Origin: Nocardia spumae
GTDB lineage: Bacteria; Actinomycetota; Actinomycetes; Mycobacteriales; Mycobacteriaceae
Direction: 5' to 3'
Assembly: GCF_020733635.1 (NCBI RefSeq)
Contig: NZ_JAJFZL010000001.1
Coordinates: 62,001 to 126,000, forward strand
DNA: 64,000 bases
The position numbers and the translations under genes are program-made. Every line of letters starts with the position of its first letter. Position 1 is the stretch's first letter. Of the stretch, positions 17,843 to 28,441 are shown one piece after another. The notes beneath the pieces were generated by a model. The model was not told where the DNA came from. It saw nothing but the letters and a program-made list of their open reading frames with translations, and made no database searches.

Positions 17843-20134
17843 ATGCTCGTGCCGTACCGCCGCCCGAAACGTTCCGTCGTCCTCCCGATGGTCGCGACCC
17901 TCGCGGTTGCCGCCCCGCTCGCGACGCTGACACTTCGCGAGCCCTCCGGCTATCGTCCGGCGGGCAACAGCGATCTCGCGGCGATCCCCGCGCAACTCGC
18001 CGAGGTGGCCCTCGCCTCGGCTCCCGACATCGTGCTGCCGCTGCGTGAGCTCACCGGGCTGAACCTGCCCGATCTGCGACTGTCCGATCTGCGCAAACTG
18101 CCGCTGCCGAAGTCGATTCCGGTGCCGCCCGGACTACCGGCGCCACCCGGCGTGCAGCTACCCAGCGAGATTCCCCTACCCCAATTCGGTGAGCAGTCCA
18201 CCACCCCGCCGAGTCCTACGCCGTATGCGGGACCGGTCACCCCGCAGGCTCCGTCGGCTCCGACGACACACTCGGCCCCGGCCGCTCCCGCCGCCACACA
18301 CTCCGGCCCCGGCTTCATCTCCGCACCACTCGATCCGGCCCCGATTCCGGGCGCCGACCCAGCCGCTCCCGCGCTCTCACCGGGTGCCGTACCCCCGGAT
18401 ATGACCGATCAGGTCGGCGCCCAGGTCAAGGAACTGACCCGCGACACGCCGTTCAGCATGGTCGCGCTCACCGCCGAGGAACTCGCGGACACCACCTCGC
18501 TCATTCGCGCACAGCAGTCCGACGGCACCTGGGGTCCGTGGTTTCCGACCGATCAGGTCGACACCTTCCGCAACGATCGCGCGGCCGCGCCCGCCCGCAC
18601 CGGCACCGAACCGATCTACGTCGGCCCGACCACGGCGGTCCAGGTCCTGACCACCAAGAAGGCCACCGCGCCGTCCGACGATCCGACGCACACGGCCGCG
18701 TCCCAGCTCTCGGCCGTACTGATCGATCCCGGCCGCGGCGCCGTCGACGACAACCTCACCTCGGTCGCGGCGGCGCTGCCCGGCGGCGGTCCCAAGGTGA
18801 TCAGCCGGGCCCAGTGGGGCGCCGACGAATCGCTGCGCTGTGAGGAACCGACCTACGACGACGGACTCGGCGGCATCACCGTGCACCACACGGCCGGCCG
18901 CAACGACTACAGCAAGTCCGAATCCGCCGGTATCGTGCGCGCGATCTACGCATACCACGCGAAGACGCTGGGCTGGTGCGATATCGGATACAACGCCCTG
19001 GTCGACAAGTACGGGCAGATCTTCGAGGGCCGCTACGGCGGTCTGGATCGCCCGGTCGAGGGCGCGCACGCGGGTGGCTTCAACGAGAACACCGCGGGCG
19101 TGGCCATGATGGGCGATTTCGAATCCGACCCGCCCACCGACGCGCAACTGCAGGCCACCGGACAGTACGTCGGCTGGCGGGCCAAGATCGCGGGACTCGA
19201 TCCCGAGGGCCACACCACGATGTACTCGGAGGGCACCGACTTCACCCCGTACGCCGAGGGCGAGGCCGTGCGGTTGCCGATCGTGTTCGCCCACCGCGAC
19301 GTCGGCAACACCACCTGTCCCGGCGATGCGGCCTACGCGCGCATGGACGAGATCCGGCAGATCGCCGCGGGCGTGCCGGCCGGCACCGCCCCCGACATCT
19401 CGGAAAAGCAGCGCCCGCAGACGGATCTGGCGGCGCTGGCGAATCTGACCGGTCAGCTGCTGGGCATGGTCGACAAGAACATCATCGCGAAATACTGGGT
19501 GTCACAGGGCGGGCCGAACGGCCATCTGGGCGACGCGGCCTCCCAACCGACACCCACCAGAGACGGCGGTCAGTACGCGAAGTTCGTCAACGGTTACGTC
19601 TACGCCGCCCCCGACGGCTCGGTCGTCGAACTGGCCGGTCGGATCCTGGACCGCTTCGTCCAGCTCGGAGCCGAATCGGGCGCGCTCGGAACGCCGATGC
19701 GCAATACCTACCCGGTGCCCGGCGGCCAGCGCGCCGACTTCCAGCTCGGATCGCTGATCCTCAACACCGCCACCGGCGTCGTGACAACTCTGCTGAAACA
19801 TTCCGGTACCCAGCAGAATCCGGCGGGAGCGCCCATTCCGGCACCGATGCCGGCCCCGGACGCCTCGGCTCCGCAGCCCGGAACACCGCCCGCAGCACCG
19901 GCACCCGAGGCAGCTCCGAACCCCGCACCCGAAGCACAGGCGGCACCGGCACCCGAAGCACAGGCGGCACCCCCGGCGCCGGACGTACCCCCGGCGCCGG
20001 ACGCGCAGGCCGAGCCCGCGGCACCGGACGCGCAGGCCGAGCCAGCGGCACCGGTGACTCCATCGGGACCGGAAACGCCGGCACAAGCACCGGACCAGGC
20101 GGCACCGCCGGCCGATCCCGCACCCGTGGGCTGA
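17843..20134 (+). CDS. Secreted peptidoglycan-recognition amidase with LGFP repeats
   Basis: A 763-residue exported protein. A short basic N-terminus and hydrophobic stretch are followed by a Pro-rich linker (residues 90-190) and an N-terminal beta domain. An N-acetylmuramoyl-L-alanine amidase/PGRP domain comes next (about 310-500). Zinc ligands are visible in ITVHHTAGR and in AHRDVGNTTCPGD (His and Cys). After it come LGFP repeats (ISAKYW-like start, HLGDAAS, SGALGTPM) that tether proteins to the arabinogalactan layer. The last 110 residues are a Pro/Ala-rich tail with repeated APEAQAAP and PDAQAEPAA units. ATG at 17843 is used; GTG at 17849 is possible. This is the position of the Rv3811 cell-surface protein in M. 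tuberculosis (from memory). Confidence 0.9.
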   Translation: MLVPYRRPKRSVVLPMVATLAVAAPLATLTLREPSGYRPAGNSDLAAIPAQLAEVALASAPDIVLPLRELTGLNLPDLRLSDLRKLPLPKSIPVPPGLPAPPGVQLPSEIPLPQFGEQSTTPPSPTPYAGPVTPQAPSAPTTHSAPAAPAATHSGPGFISAPLDPAPIPGADPAAPALSPGAVPPDMTDQVGAQVKELTRDTPFSMVALTAEELADTTSLIRAQQSDGTWGPWFPTDQVDTFRNDRAAAPARTGTEPIYVGPTTAVQVLTTKKATAPSDDPTHTAASQLSAVLIDPGRGAVDDNLTSVAAALPGGGPKVISRAQWGADESLRCEEPTYDDGLGGITVHHTAGRNDYSKSESAGIVRAIYAYHAKTLGWCDIGYNALVDKYGQIFEGRYGGLDRPVEGAHAGGFNENTAGVAMMGDFESDPPTDAQLQATGQYVGWRAKIAGLDPEGHTTMYSEGTDFTPYAEGEAVRLPIVFAHRDVGNTTCPGDAAYARMDEIRQIAAGVPAGTAPDISEKQRPQTDLAALANLTGQLLGMVDKNIIAKYWVSQGGPNGHLGDAASQPTPTRDGGQYAKFVNGYVYAAPDGSVVELAGRILDRFVQLGAESGALGTPMRNTYPVPGGQRADFQLGSLILNTATGVVTTLLKHSGTQQNPAGAPIPAPMPAPDASAPQPGTPPAAPAPEAAPNPAPEAQAAPAPEAQAAPPAPDVPPAPDAQAEPAAPDAQAEPAAPVTPSGPETPAQAPDQAAPPADPAPVG

Positions 20135-20198
20135 GAGCGATCGCGATAGCGCCACGTACGGCCCGACCGGTGCCGCGCGTGGCGTTTCGCTTGTTACC

Positions 20199-21026
20199 TC
20201 AGCTGTCCCACCAGCGTTCGAGGATCCGGGCGACCCCGTCCTCGGAGTTGGACGCGGTGATCTCATCGGCGGCGGCCCGGGCCTCCGGGTGTGCGTTCCC
20301 CATGGCGACGCCGTGACCGGCCATGCGCAACATGGGCACATCGTTGGGCATATCGCCGAAGGCGACGATCGCGGCCGGTTCCACCCCGAGACGCTGGGCG
20401 ACCACGCTGAGTCCCGCGGCCTTGGTGATCCCGGGCGCCGACAGTTCGATCAGGCCGTTGTCGGTGGAGTAGGTGAGATCGGCCCGCCCGGCGAGGTGTG
20501 GCGCCAGGGCGGCCTGCATCTCGGCGCTCGCGACACCGCGCATGCGAATCAGCATCTTGATCGCCGGTGCCGAGATGACCTCTCGCCGCGAGACCTGGGT
20601 GTCGTCGGGGTTCAGCCATGCGTGCTCGTATTCGGGCGAGCTGACGAACTGCGGGGTGGCGGCGTCGTGGGCGCTGCTGCCGACCCGCTCGGCGGCCAGG
20701 CCGCAGCCGGGCAGTACTCGTTCGGCCAGCTCCGCGATCCACTCCAGACTCGGCACGTCGAGGGAGCTGCTGTGCAGGATGCGGTCGGCGGCGCTGTCGT
20801 AGATCACCGCGCCGTTGCCGCAGACGCACAGCGGCGCGTAGCCCAGCCCCTCGATCACCGGATCGATCCAGCGCGGCGGGCGGCCGGTGGCCAGAACGAA
20901 CGGCACCCCGTCCGCGATCAGCGCGGCCACGGCGGCGCGTGTGCGTGGCGTCACCCGTTCCCACTCGTCGAGCAGCGTGCCATCGACATCGGTGGCCACC
21001 ATCTTGGGCTTCGGCAGACGCGTCAC
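20199..21026 (-). CDS. Cof-type HAD hydrolase
   Basis: A 275-residue haloacid-dehalogenase phosphatase of the Cof (IIB cap) group. Motif I is VATDVDGTLLDE near residue 10, motif II FVLATGRP, motif III the Lys in GITKAAGLS, and motif IV AFGDMPNDVPML. These enzymes dephosphorylate sugar phosphates or cofactors; the substrate is not readable from sequence. It starts with GTG at 21026, divergent from the peptide importer, and converges on the PGRP gene. The M. tuberculosis counterpart in this order is Rv3813c. Confidence 0.9.
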   Translation of the reverse strand: MTRLPKPKMVATDVDGTLLDEWERVTPRTRAAVAALIADGVPFVLATGRPPRWIDPVIEGLGYAPLCVCGNGAVIYDSAADRILHSSSLDVPSLEWIAELAERVLPGCGLAAERVGSSAHDAATPQFVSSPEYEHAWLNPDDTQVSRREVISAPAIKMLIRMRGVASAEMQAALAPHLAGRADLTYSTDNGLIELSAPGITKAAGLSVVAQRLGVEPAAIVAFGDMPNDVPMLRMAGHGVAMGNAHPEARAAADEITASNSEDGVARILERWWDS

Positions 21027-21165
21027 CTATTCCATCCTGCCCGAAATACGGGTGCGGCTGTAATCCATTCCGTGCGGACCGGTCGCGCGTGGGGCACGAT
21101 GTCAGCGGTGGGCCCGAGACCATTACCTATGATCAGGGCCTAGTAAACCCGACCCGAGGGGACCG
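21027..21165. promoter_or_regulatory. Divergent region upstream of the ABC importer operon
   Basis: A 139-bp gap that must contain the importer promoter. A TATGAT hexamer at 21128-21133, 32 bases before the ATG, is a good -10 candidate on the plus strand. No convincing -35 lies 17 bases upstream, so the call is tentative. GAGGGGA just before the ATG is the ribosome site. Confidence 0.35.
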
Positions 21166-22143
21166 ATGACCGGCTTTCTGCTACGACGTGCGCTCAACTA
21201 TGTCGTGCTGCTGGCACTGGCGTCCTTCCTGGCGTTCAGTCTGGCGTCGCTGACATTTCGCCCGCTGGACAGCCTCGAGCAGCGCAATCCGCGCCCGCCC
21301 CAGTCGGTGATCGACGCCAAAGCCGACGAGTTGCACCTGAACGAACCGATCCCGCAGCGCTACGTCACCTGGGTGAGCGGCATCCCCCACGGCGACTTCG
21401 GCCAGACCTTGACCGGGCAGCCGGTCAGTCAGGAACTGGGCCGCAGGATCGGGGTCAGCCTGCGTTTGCTGATCGTGGGCTCGGTCGTCGGCACGGTGCT
21501 CGGTGTCCTGATCGGTGCGGCCGGCGCCGTCCGGCAATATCGATTCAGCGATTACTTCACCACGATCGTCTCGCTACTGGTACTCAGCACACCCGTATTC
21601 CTGTTGGCCACACTCCTGAAATACGGTGCGCTGGAAATAAATACGGCCGCCGGCCAACAGATATTCCTCTATACCGGGGAAACATCGGCCAATGCCGTGC
21701 ACGGCGTGTGGAATCAATTCGTGGACCGGCTGCAACACATGATCGTCCCGACGCTGGGCCTGGCGCTGGGCGCGATGGCGAGTTACAGCCGCTACCAGCG
21801 CAACGCCATGCTGGATGTGCTGCAGAGCGATTTCATCCGCACCGCACGGGCGAAGGGGCTCACCAGGCGGCACGCCCTGTACAAACACGGCCTGCGCACC
21901 GCGCTGATTCCGATGGCGACGCTGTTCGCCTACAGTCTCGGCGCGCTGATCACCGGCGCCACCTTCACCGAGAAGATCTTCGGCTGGCACGGCGTGGGGG
22001 AATGGCTGGTCGATGCGATCAACGCGCAGGACATCTACATCGTGGTGACCGTCACGGTGTTCGCGGGATTCGTCGTCCTGGTGTCGGGGCTGCTGTCCGA
22101 CATCGTGTACGCGATCCTCGATCCGCGGGTGCGGGTCGGATGA
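21166..22143 (+). CDS. ABC peptide transporter permease (DppB/OppB type)
   Basis: A 325-residue inner-membrane permease. MTGFLLRRALNYVVLLALASF is the typical first span. The binding-protein-dependent transport signature with the EAA loop appears as RYQRNAMLDVLQSDFIRTARAKGLTRR, then the conserved GALITGATFTEKIFGWHGVG. It pairs with the DppC-type permease 31 bases downstream. Substrate is probably a peptide or a similar small solute, judged by family only. Confidence 0.92.
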   Translation: MTGFLLRRALNYVVLLALASFLAFSLASLTFRPLDSLEQRNPRPPQSVIDAKADELHLNEPIPQRYVTWVSGIPHGDFGQTLTGQPVSQELGRRIGVSLRLLIVGSVVGTVLGVLIGAAGAVRQYRFSDYFTTIVSLLVLSTPVFLLATLLKYGALEINTAAGQQIFLYTGETSANAVHGVWNQFVDRLQHMIVPTLGLALGAMASYSRYQRNAMLDVLQSDFIRTARAKGLTRRHALYKHGLRTALIPMATLFAYSLGALITGATFTEKIFGWHGVGEWLVDAINAQDIYIVVTVTVFAGFVVLVSGLLSDIVYAILDPRVRVG

Positions 22144-22174
22144 TCGAGTCGAGTGCGGCAGAGGACACAGTGCA

Positions 22175-23176
22175 ATGACCGAATCCGAGATCATCGCCCA
22201 GGGCGCGCCGGAACCCGCGGCGGCCGGTCGGCGCAAGCTGGTGTGGCGCCGATTCCTGCGCAACAAGCCGGCACTGGCCGGCGGTACGGTCCTGATCCTG
22301 ATGCTGATCGGCGCCTTCGCGGTACCGCCCTTCCTGACCTACGACTACCAGGAGCGCGACCCGTACTCGCTGCTGCAGCCGCCGAGTCCGGCCCATCCGT
22401 TCGGCACCAACGAGATCGGCCAGGACATGCTGGCCCAGACCCTGCACGGGCTGCAGAAGTCGCTGATCATCGGTATCTGTGTCGCACTGCTGACCTCGCT
22501 GATCGCGGTGACGACGGGCGCTCTCGCCGGGCTGCTCGGCGGCTGGACCGATCGAGCCGTCATGTGGCTGGTGGATCTGCTGCTGGTGGTGCCCAGCTTC
22601 ATCGTCATCGCGATCTTCGCCCCGCGCACGAAGGGCAGTGGCTCGATCGTGCTGCTGATCGTATTGCTGGCCGCCTTCAGCTGGATGATCAGCGCCCGCA
22701 TCGTGCGCGGTCTGACGCTGAGCCTGCGCGACCGTGAATTCGTCCGGGCCGCACGGTATATGGGCGCATCGACCCGATCGGTGATCGTCACCCACATCGT
22801 CCCCAACATCGCCTCGATCCTGATCATCGACACCACACTCGCCGTCGGCGCCGCGATCATGTCCGAAACCGGTTTGAGCTTCCTCGGTTTCGGGGTGCAG
22901 CCGCCGGATGTGTCCCTGGGTTCGCTGATCGCCTTCGGCACCAAATCCGCGCTGACCTTCCCGTGGCTGTTCCTGTTCCCGGGTGGTTTCCTGATCGCGA
23001 TCGTGCTGTGCGCCAACCTCGTCGGCGATGGTCTGCGTGACGCGTTCGACCCGAGTTCGCAACGGGCGCGGGCCGGTCGTAAGACCGATAGATCCGATCG
23101 GTCGGCACGGCGCGCGAAGTCCGCCGCTGCCGGTGGCGATGGGCAGGGTTCGGACAAGAGGGTTGAAGCGGCATGA
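22175..23176 (+). CDS. ABC peptide transporter permease (DppC/OppC type)
   Basis: A 333-residue second permease with the N-terminal first span after a charged head, the family block [19 protein letters not shown], and the EAA loop [25 protein letters not shown]. It ends with [16 protein letters not shown], diagnostic of DppC/OppC. An unusual 40-residue basic C-terminal tail ([19 protein letters not shown]) extends beyond the normal end. Its stop overlaps the ATPase start in an ATGA junction. Confidence 0.92.
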   Translation: MTESEIIAQGAPEPAAAGRRKLVWRRFLRNKPALAGGTVLILMLIGAFAVPPFLTYDYQERDPYSLLQPPSPAHPFGTNEIGQDMLAQTLHGLQKSLIIGICVALLTSLIAVTTGALAGLLGGWTDRAVMWLVDLLLVVPSFIVIAIFAPRTKGSGSIVLLIVLLAAFSWMISARIVRGLTLSLRDREFVRAARYMGASTRSVIVTHIVPNIASILIIDTTLAVGAAIMSETGLSFLGFGVQPPDVSLGSLIAFGTKSALTFPWLFLFPGGFLIAIVLCANLVGDGLRDAFDPSSQRARAGRKTDRSDRSARRAKSAAAGGDGQGSDKRVEAA

Positions 23177-25053
23177 CCAAGACGACCGAATCCGCCGAGC
23201 GGACCGACACCCGGCCCGGCGCCACCCCCTTGCTCGAGGTGTCGGACCTGCACGTGTCCTTCCCTGGCGAACAGGGCCGCATCGACGCGGTGCGGGGCGT
23301 GAACTACACCGTCGCCGACGGTGAGGTGCTGGCCATCGTGGGTGAATCCGGTTCGGGTAAATCGGTGTCCTCACTGGCGGTGATGGGGCTGCTCCCCGAG
23401 CAGGCCCGGATCCGCGGCTCGATTCGCCTGCGCGGCAAGGAATTGCTGGGCATGGGTGACAAACAGCTGTCCGCGTTGCGCGGCGCGCGGATCAGCATGG
23501 TGTTCCAGGACCCGCTCTCGGCCCTCACCCCGGTCTATCGGGTCGGCGATCAGATCGCCGAAGCTCTGCTCGCGCACAAGAAGATGAGTAAATCGCAGGC
23601 CGCCGCACGTGCGGTGGAGCTGCTGGATCTGGTGGGCATTCCCGAACCCGCTTTGCGCGCCAAGGCCTTTCCGCACGAATTCTCCGGCGGTATGCGCCAG
23701 CGCGTGGTGATCGCGATGGCCATCGCCAACGATCCGGAACTGATCATCTGCGACGAGCCCACCACCGCGCTGGATGTGACGGTGCAGGCGCAGATTCTCG
23801 ATCTGCTGCGCAAGGCGCGCGATATCACCGGCGCGGGCGTCATCATGATCACCCACGATATGGGGATCGCCGCCACGCTGGCCGATCGGATCGCGGTGAT
23901 GTACGCCGGTCGCATCGTCGAAAACGCCCCGGCCGCCGAGCTGTTCAACTCGCCGCGGATGCCGTACACGGTCGGTCTGCTCGGCTCGATCCCGCGGATG
24001 GACGGCCCCGCCCGCGCACCGCTCATCCCGATCGTGGGCGCGCCGCCGGCCATGCACGCGCTACCGCCCGGATGCCCGTTCGCGCCGCGCTGCCCGGTGC
24101 ACATCGACGACTGCTCGGTCGCGGAACCGCCGCTGCAGGACACCGGTGCGGGGCATCGGGCCGCCTGTATCCGCACCGCCGAGGTGAGCTCGTCCGAGCT
24201 GTTCGCCGCATACCGGCAGGAGACCGACAGCACCGCGGCCGCCGAGCCCACGGATTCCGAGGTGGTACTTCGGGTTTCGGGCCTGACCAAGATCTTCCCG
24301 GTGACCTCGGGCGTGGTCTTCAAGCGCCGCACCGGCGAGGTGCGCGCCGTCGACGGGATCGATTTCGAGGTCCGCAAGGGTCGCACCCTGGCCCTGGTCG
24401 GGGAATCCGGATCGGGGAAGTCGACCACGCTGAGTCAGATCATGGATCTCGTGAAACCGGAGGCGGGCACGATCGAGATCTTCGGCAACGATGTCGCCAC
24501 GCTCACCAAACAGCGCGTCCGCGAGATCCGCCGCAATCTGCAGATCGTGTTCCAGGATCCGTCCTCATCGCTGGATCCGCGCCTGCCGATCTTCGACGCG
24601 CTCGCCGAACCGCTCCGTGTGGACGGCCGCTCCCGCGACGAAATCCGCAAGCGGGTACCGGAACTGCTGAAACAGGTCGGGCTCCGCGCCGAACACGCCG
24701 ACCGCTATCCCGCGGACTTCTCCGGTGGACAGAAGCAGCGCATCAACATCGCGCGGGCGATGGCCTTGGATCCGCAGATGCTGGTGCTGGACGAACCGGT
24801 GTCGTCACTGGACGTCTCCATTCAGGCGGGCGTGCTGAACCTGCTGCGGAGTCTGCAGACCGAGCGCGGACTGTCGTATCTGTTCGTCTCCCACGATCTT
24901 TCGGTGGTGCGTAATCTCGCGCACGACATCGCCGTCATGTATCGCGGCAAGATCGTCGAATCGGGCCCGGCGGAGCAGATTTTCGCGGCGCCGCAGCACG
25001 AGTACACCCGTGCGCTGATCGACGCGGTTCCGCTTCCGGTCGTCTCACGCTAG
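23173..25053 (+). CDS. ABC peptide transporter ATPase, DppD-DppF fusion
   Basis: A 626-residue protein with two complete nucleotide-binding domains in one chain. In the first, Walker A GESGSGKS lies at 57-64, followed by [10 protein letters not shown], the signature [14 protein letters not shown] and Walker [13 protein letters not shown]. In the second, Walker A GESGSGKS is near 411, followed by [24 protein letters not shown] and [11 protein letters not shown]. The oligopeptide C-terminal extension with its Cys cluster ([14 protein letters not shown]) follows the first domain, consistent with a DppD-type half followed by a DppF-type half. It energises the two upstream permeases. Start overlaps dppC by four bases. 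Confidence 0.95.
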   Translation: MTKTTESAERTDTRPGATPLLEVSDLHVSFPGEQGRIDAVRGVNYTVADGEVLAIVGESGSGKSVSSLAVMGLLPEQARIRGSIRLRGKELLGMGDKQLSALRGARISMVFQDPLSALTPVYRVGDQIAEALLAHKKMSKSQAAARAVELLDLVGIPEPALRAKAFPHEFSGGMRQRVVIAMAIANDPELIICDEPTTALDVTVQAQILDLLRKARDITGAGVIMITHDMGIAATLADRIAVMYAGRIVENAPAAELFNSPRMPYTVGLLGSIPRMDGPARAPLIPIVGAPPAMHALPPGCPFAPRCPVHIDDCSVAEPPLQDTGAGHRAACIRTAEVSSSELFAAYRQETDSTAAAEPTDSEVVLRVSGLTKIFPVTSGVVFKRRTGEVRAVDGIDFEVRKGRTLALVGESGSGKSTTLSQIMDLVKPEAGTIEIFGNDVATLTKQRVREIRRNLQIVFQDPSSSLDPRLPIFDALAEPLRVDGRSRDEIRKRVPELLKQVGLRAEHADRYPADFSGGQKQRINIARAMALDPQMLVLDEPVSSLDVSIQAGVLNLLRSLQTERGLSYLFVSHDLSVVRNLAHDIAVMYRGKIVESGPAEQIFAAPQHEYTRALIDAVPLPVVSR

Positions 25054-25062
25054 GAGTTCGTC

Positions 25063-26739
25063 GTGCAGATTCGTTCGCGGGCATTACGTCTGGCCGCAGT
25101 CGCGATCGCGGCCGGCATGGGGGTCGCCCTCGCCGGGTGTTCGGCGGTGAATACCGCCAGCGGCCCCACCGAACTCGGCAACGCCAACGACATCAATCCC
25201 CAACCGCGAGAAGCGGTGCGCGACGGTGGCAATCTCCGGTTGGCGGTCAGCGCGTTCCCGTCCAACTGGAACACCTTGTCCACCGATGGCAACGATCTCG
25301 AGACCGCGGAGATCGTCTGGCCGTTGATGCCGCGCTCGTACGTGATCGACGCCGCCGGCCAATTGGCCGTCAACAAAGACTATTTCACCGATATCCAGCT
25401 CACCGGCACCGATCCCCAACAGGTCACCTACACCATCAATCCCCAGGCGGTGTGGAGCGACGGATCGCCGATCACGTGGGAGGACATCGCATCTCAGGCG
25501 CACGCGCTGTCGAGTACCGACAAGCGCTATCTGATCGCGATCAACAACGGATTCGACCGGGTCGAGAAGGTGGAGCGCGGCGTCGACGATCGCCAGGCCG
25601 TGATCACCTTCAAGCAGCACTACGCCGATTGGCGAGGGCAGTTCGCGGGCAACGCGATGCTGTTCCCGAAATCGGTGACCTCAGATCCGGAGACCTTCAA
25701 TCATGCGCTGGTCAGCGGGACCAAACAGACCGCCGGGCCGTTCGTGGTGCAGTCCACCGACCGGACACAGGGCCGAATCGTGCTGGCCCGCAATCCGAAG
25801 TGGTGGGGCGATAGGCCCAAGCTGGACACCATCACCTACAGCGTGATGGATCGATCCGCGTACGCCGCGGCGCTGCAGAACAACGAACTCGATGCCGCCC
25901 GGCTGACCTCCATCGAGGATCTCGCCACCGTGCGCACCAGTTCCGATCTGGTGGTCCGGCACGCGCCGGGCAATCTGTGGCGGCACATCACCTTCAACGG
26001 CGCACCGGGTTCGATTCTCGCCGACCCGGCGCTGCGGGTGGCGATCGCCAAGGCCATCGACCGGCAGGGCGTCGCGAATGCCATCGAGAACGGCCTGGTC
26101 ATGAATCCCAAGCCACTCGGTAATCACATCTTCGTGCAGGGGCAGCAGGGCTATCAGGACAACAGCCTGCCCTTCGATCCCGATGCCGCGGCCCGCGAAC
26201 TCGACGCGCTGGGCTGGAAATTGCAGGGCGATGTCCGCGTCAAGGACGGGCGCCGGCTCGAGATCCGCGATGTGATGTACAACGACCCGACCTGGGTGCG
26301 CGTCGCGCAGATCATTCAGGGCGATCTGGCGAAGGTCGGGGTGAAGATGACCATCGACACCCGGCCCGGCCAGGGATTCTTCACCGATGTGATGATTCCG
26401 GGCGATTTCGACACCGCCCAGTTCCTGTTCTCCGGCGATGCCTTCCCGCTCAGCAGCATCACGCAGATCTACGCGTATCACCCCGATGACGAGCAGAGCA
26501 ATTTCGGCCGGATCGGCTCCGACGAACTGAATGCGCTCATCGACCGGACCCTCAACGAACTGGATCCGCAGAAGGCGATCGACCTCGCTAATCAGGTGGA
26601 CCGCAAGGTCTTCGAAGAGGGATTCTCACTGCCGCTGACCCAGGATCCGGGCAACTACGGGGTGCGTACTACCGTCGCCAACTACGGCGCCCCCGGCCTG
26701 GCCTCCTACGACTACACCAAGATCGGCTTCGTAAGTTAG
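25063..26739 (+). CDS. Peptide-type ABC importer substrate-binding lipoprotein (copy 1)
   Basis: A 558-residue extracellular solute-binding protein, family 5. The signal peptide ends in a lipobox (GVALAGCSAV, Cys at about residue 26), so it is anchored by lipid to the membrane. The mature part has the SBP_bac_5 layout, including GAPGSILADPALRVAIAKAIDRQ and GWKLQGDVRVKDG. GTG start is nine bases behind the ATPase stop. Adjacent copy 2 is a close paralogue; the two share long blocks such as TYTINP, SQA, and the ADPxLRVAI region. Confidence 0.92.
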   Translation: MQIRSRALRLAAVAIAAGMGVALAGCSAVNTASGPTELGNANDINPQPREAVRDGGNLRLAVSAFPSNWNTLSTDGNDLETAEIVWPLMPRSYVIDAAGQLAVNKDYFTDIQLTGTDPQQVTYTINPQAVWSDGSPITWEDIASQAHALSSTDKRYLIAINNGFDRVEKVERGVDDRQAVITFKQHYADWRGQFAGNAMLFPKSVTSDPETFNHALVSGTKQTAGPFVVQSTDRTQGRIVLARNPKWWGDRPKLDTITYSVMDRSAYAAALQNNELDAARLTSIEDLATVRTSSDLVVRHAPGNLWRHITFNGAPGSILADPALRVAIAKAIDRQGVANAIENGLVMNPKPLGNHIFVQGQQGYQDNSLPFDPDAAARELDALGWKLQGDVRVKDGRRLEIRDVMYNDPTWVRVAQIIQGDLAKVGVKMTIDTRPGQGFFTDVMIPGDFDTAQFLFSGDAFPLSSITQIYAYHPDDEQSNFGRIGSDELNALIDRTLNELDPQKAIDLANQVDRKVFEEGFSLPLTQDPGNYGVRTTVANYGAPGLASYDYTKIGFVS

Positions 26740-26770
26740 CCGCCCGCCCCGACGAAAGGAGAACGAAGCC

Positions 26771-28441
26771 ATGCGGATTCGTTCGACGATGACCCGGCTC
26801 GCGATCCCCGCGGCCGCGCTCGGTTTGCTGCTGTCGGGGTGTTCCGGCTCGAATACCGGCACCGGGACCTCCGCCATCGGCGCCACCAACGACATCAATC
26901 CCCATGATGCCGCCGATCTCCGCGACGGCGGAAATCTGCGGGTGCCGATCACGGAATTCCCGTCGAACTGGAACAACCTTCAAATCGACGGCAACAATGC
27001 CGATTTCACCTCGGTCGAGCGGCCGATGCTGCCACAGGCGTTCGGTATCGATGCCGCCGGGATCCCGCACCTCAACACCGACTATTTCACGAGTGTCGAG
27101 CTCACCGGTACCGATCCTCAACAGGTCACCTACACCATCAATCCGAAAGCGGTGTGGACCGACGGAACGCCGATCACCTGGGAGGACATCGCCTCCCAGG
27201 CCGAGGCGCTCAGTGGCAGAAACCCGGAATACCTGGTCGCCAGCAATGGCGGGTTCGATCGGGTGGCCAAGGTCGAGCGCGGTGTGGACGACCGGCAGGC
27301 GGTCCTCACTTTCAGCAAGCACTACGGCGAATGGCAGGGTCAGTTCGCGGGTAACAGCATGCTGTATCCGAAATCGGTGACCTCGAATCCGGAAGCGTTC
27401 AACAAGAGTCTCGTCGACGGGATCAAGGTGACGGCAGGACCGTTCCTCGTCCAGTCCACCGACCGTGCGCAGGGACGTATCACGCTGGGCCGCAACCCCA
27501 AATGGTGGGGTTCCGCACCCAAGCTCGACAACATCACGTTCAGTGTGCTCGACACATCGGCCTGGGTACCGGCATTGCAGAACAACGAACTCGATGCGAT
27601 CGGCATCGGCAGCCGCGGGGATCTGGTGACCGCTCAGGGCGTTCCGAATGTGTCGATCCGCCGCGCGCCTGCCATGCAGTGGTCGCATCTGACCTTCAAC
27701 GGCGCACCGGGTTCGATTCTCGCCGACCCCAAGCTCCGCGTCGCGATTTCGAAGGCGATCGATCGGCAAGGCATCGCCAACGCCATCGACAACGGCCTCG
27801 TGGCCGATCCCCGGCCGCTGAACAATCACATCTACCTGGAGGGGCAGAAGGGCTATCAGGACAACGCTCTGCCCTACGACCCCGACACCGCCGCCCGCGA
27901 ACTCGACGCCCTGGGCTGGAAGCTCAACGGAGATGTCCGGGAGAAGGACGGCCGCAAACTCGAGGTCCGCGATGTGATGTACAACGATCCTTCCTGGGTG
28001 CAGATGGCCCAGATCATGCAGCAGAACCTCGCCAAGATCGGCGTCAAACTCACCATCGACACCCGGCCCGGACAAGGGCTGTTCACCAATGTGTTCCAGA
28101 AGGGCGATTTCGATCTGGCCCAGTTCTCCTGGGTCGGTGACGCGTTCCCGCTGAGCGGTATGAACCAGATCTGGGGGTACAACCCGAACGATATGCAGGG
28201 TAACTACGGCCGCATCGGTTCCCCGGAACTCAACGATCTGATCGAGAAGACCGTCTCCGAGCTGGATCCGAACAAGGCCATCGATCTGGCGAATCAGGTG
28301 GATCGGCAGATCTTCGCCGAAGGGCACTCTCTGCCCCTGCTGCAATCGCCCGGCATCGTCGCGGCCCGATCCGATCTGGCCAACTACGGCGCGCGCGGCC
28401 TGGCCACGCCCGACTGGACGAAAGTCGGCTACCTGAAGTGA
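26771..28441 (+). CDS. Peptide-type ABC importer substrate-binding lipoprotein (copy 2)
   Basis: A 556-residue family 5 binding protein with a lipobox in GLLLSGCSGS, Cys near residue 24. AAGGAGAACGAAGCC precedes the ATG. Alignment by eye with copy 1 shows the same fold throughout. Differences are concentrated around the middle of the chain (ALQNNELDAIGIGSRGDLVTAQ versus DAARLTSIEDLATVRT), where the ligand pocket is expected. The frame ends in a GTGA overlap with the next gene, so the small membrane protein is translationally coupled. Confidence 0.92.
   Translation: MRIRSTMTRLAIPAAALGLLLSGCSGSNTGTGTSAIGATNDINPHDAADLRDGGNLRVPITEFPSNWNNLQIDGNNADFTSVERPMLPQAFGIDAAGIPHLNTDYFTSVELTGTDPQQVTYTINPKAVWTDGTPITWEDIASQAEALSGRNPEYLVASNGGFDRVAKVERGVDDRQAVLTFSKHYGEWQGQFAGNSMLYPKSVTSNPEAFNKSLVDGIKVTAGPFLVQSTDRAQGRITLGRNPKWWGSAPKLDNITFSVLDTSAWVPALQNNELDAIGIGSRGDLVTAQGVPNVSIRRAPAMQWSHLTFNGAPGSILADPKLRVAISKAIDRQGIANAIDNGLVADPRPLNNHIYLEGQKGYQDNALPYDPDTAARELDALGWKLNGDVREKDGRKLEVRDVMYNDPSWVQMAQIMQQNLAKIGVKLTIDTRPGQGLFTNVFQKGDFDLAQFSWVGDAFPLSGMNQIWGYNPNDMQGNYGRIGSPELNDLIEKTVSELDPNKAIDLANQVDRQIFAEGHSLPLLQSPGIVAARSDLANYGARGLATPDWTKVGYLK

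Noticed and set aside
22052..23374. Minus-strand ORF of 440 codons opposite dppC
   Set aside because: Antisense frame, low-complexity; dppC motifs are on the plus strand.
26669..28345. Minus-strand ORF of 558 codons opposite the second binding protein
   Set aside because: Nearly the same length as the real gene because both frames are open in high-GC DNA; the plus strand has signal peptide, lipobox and family blocks.
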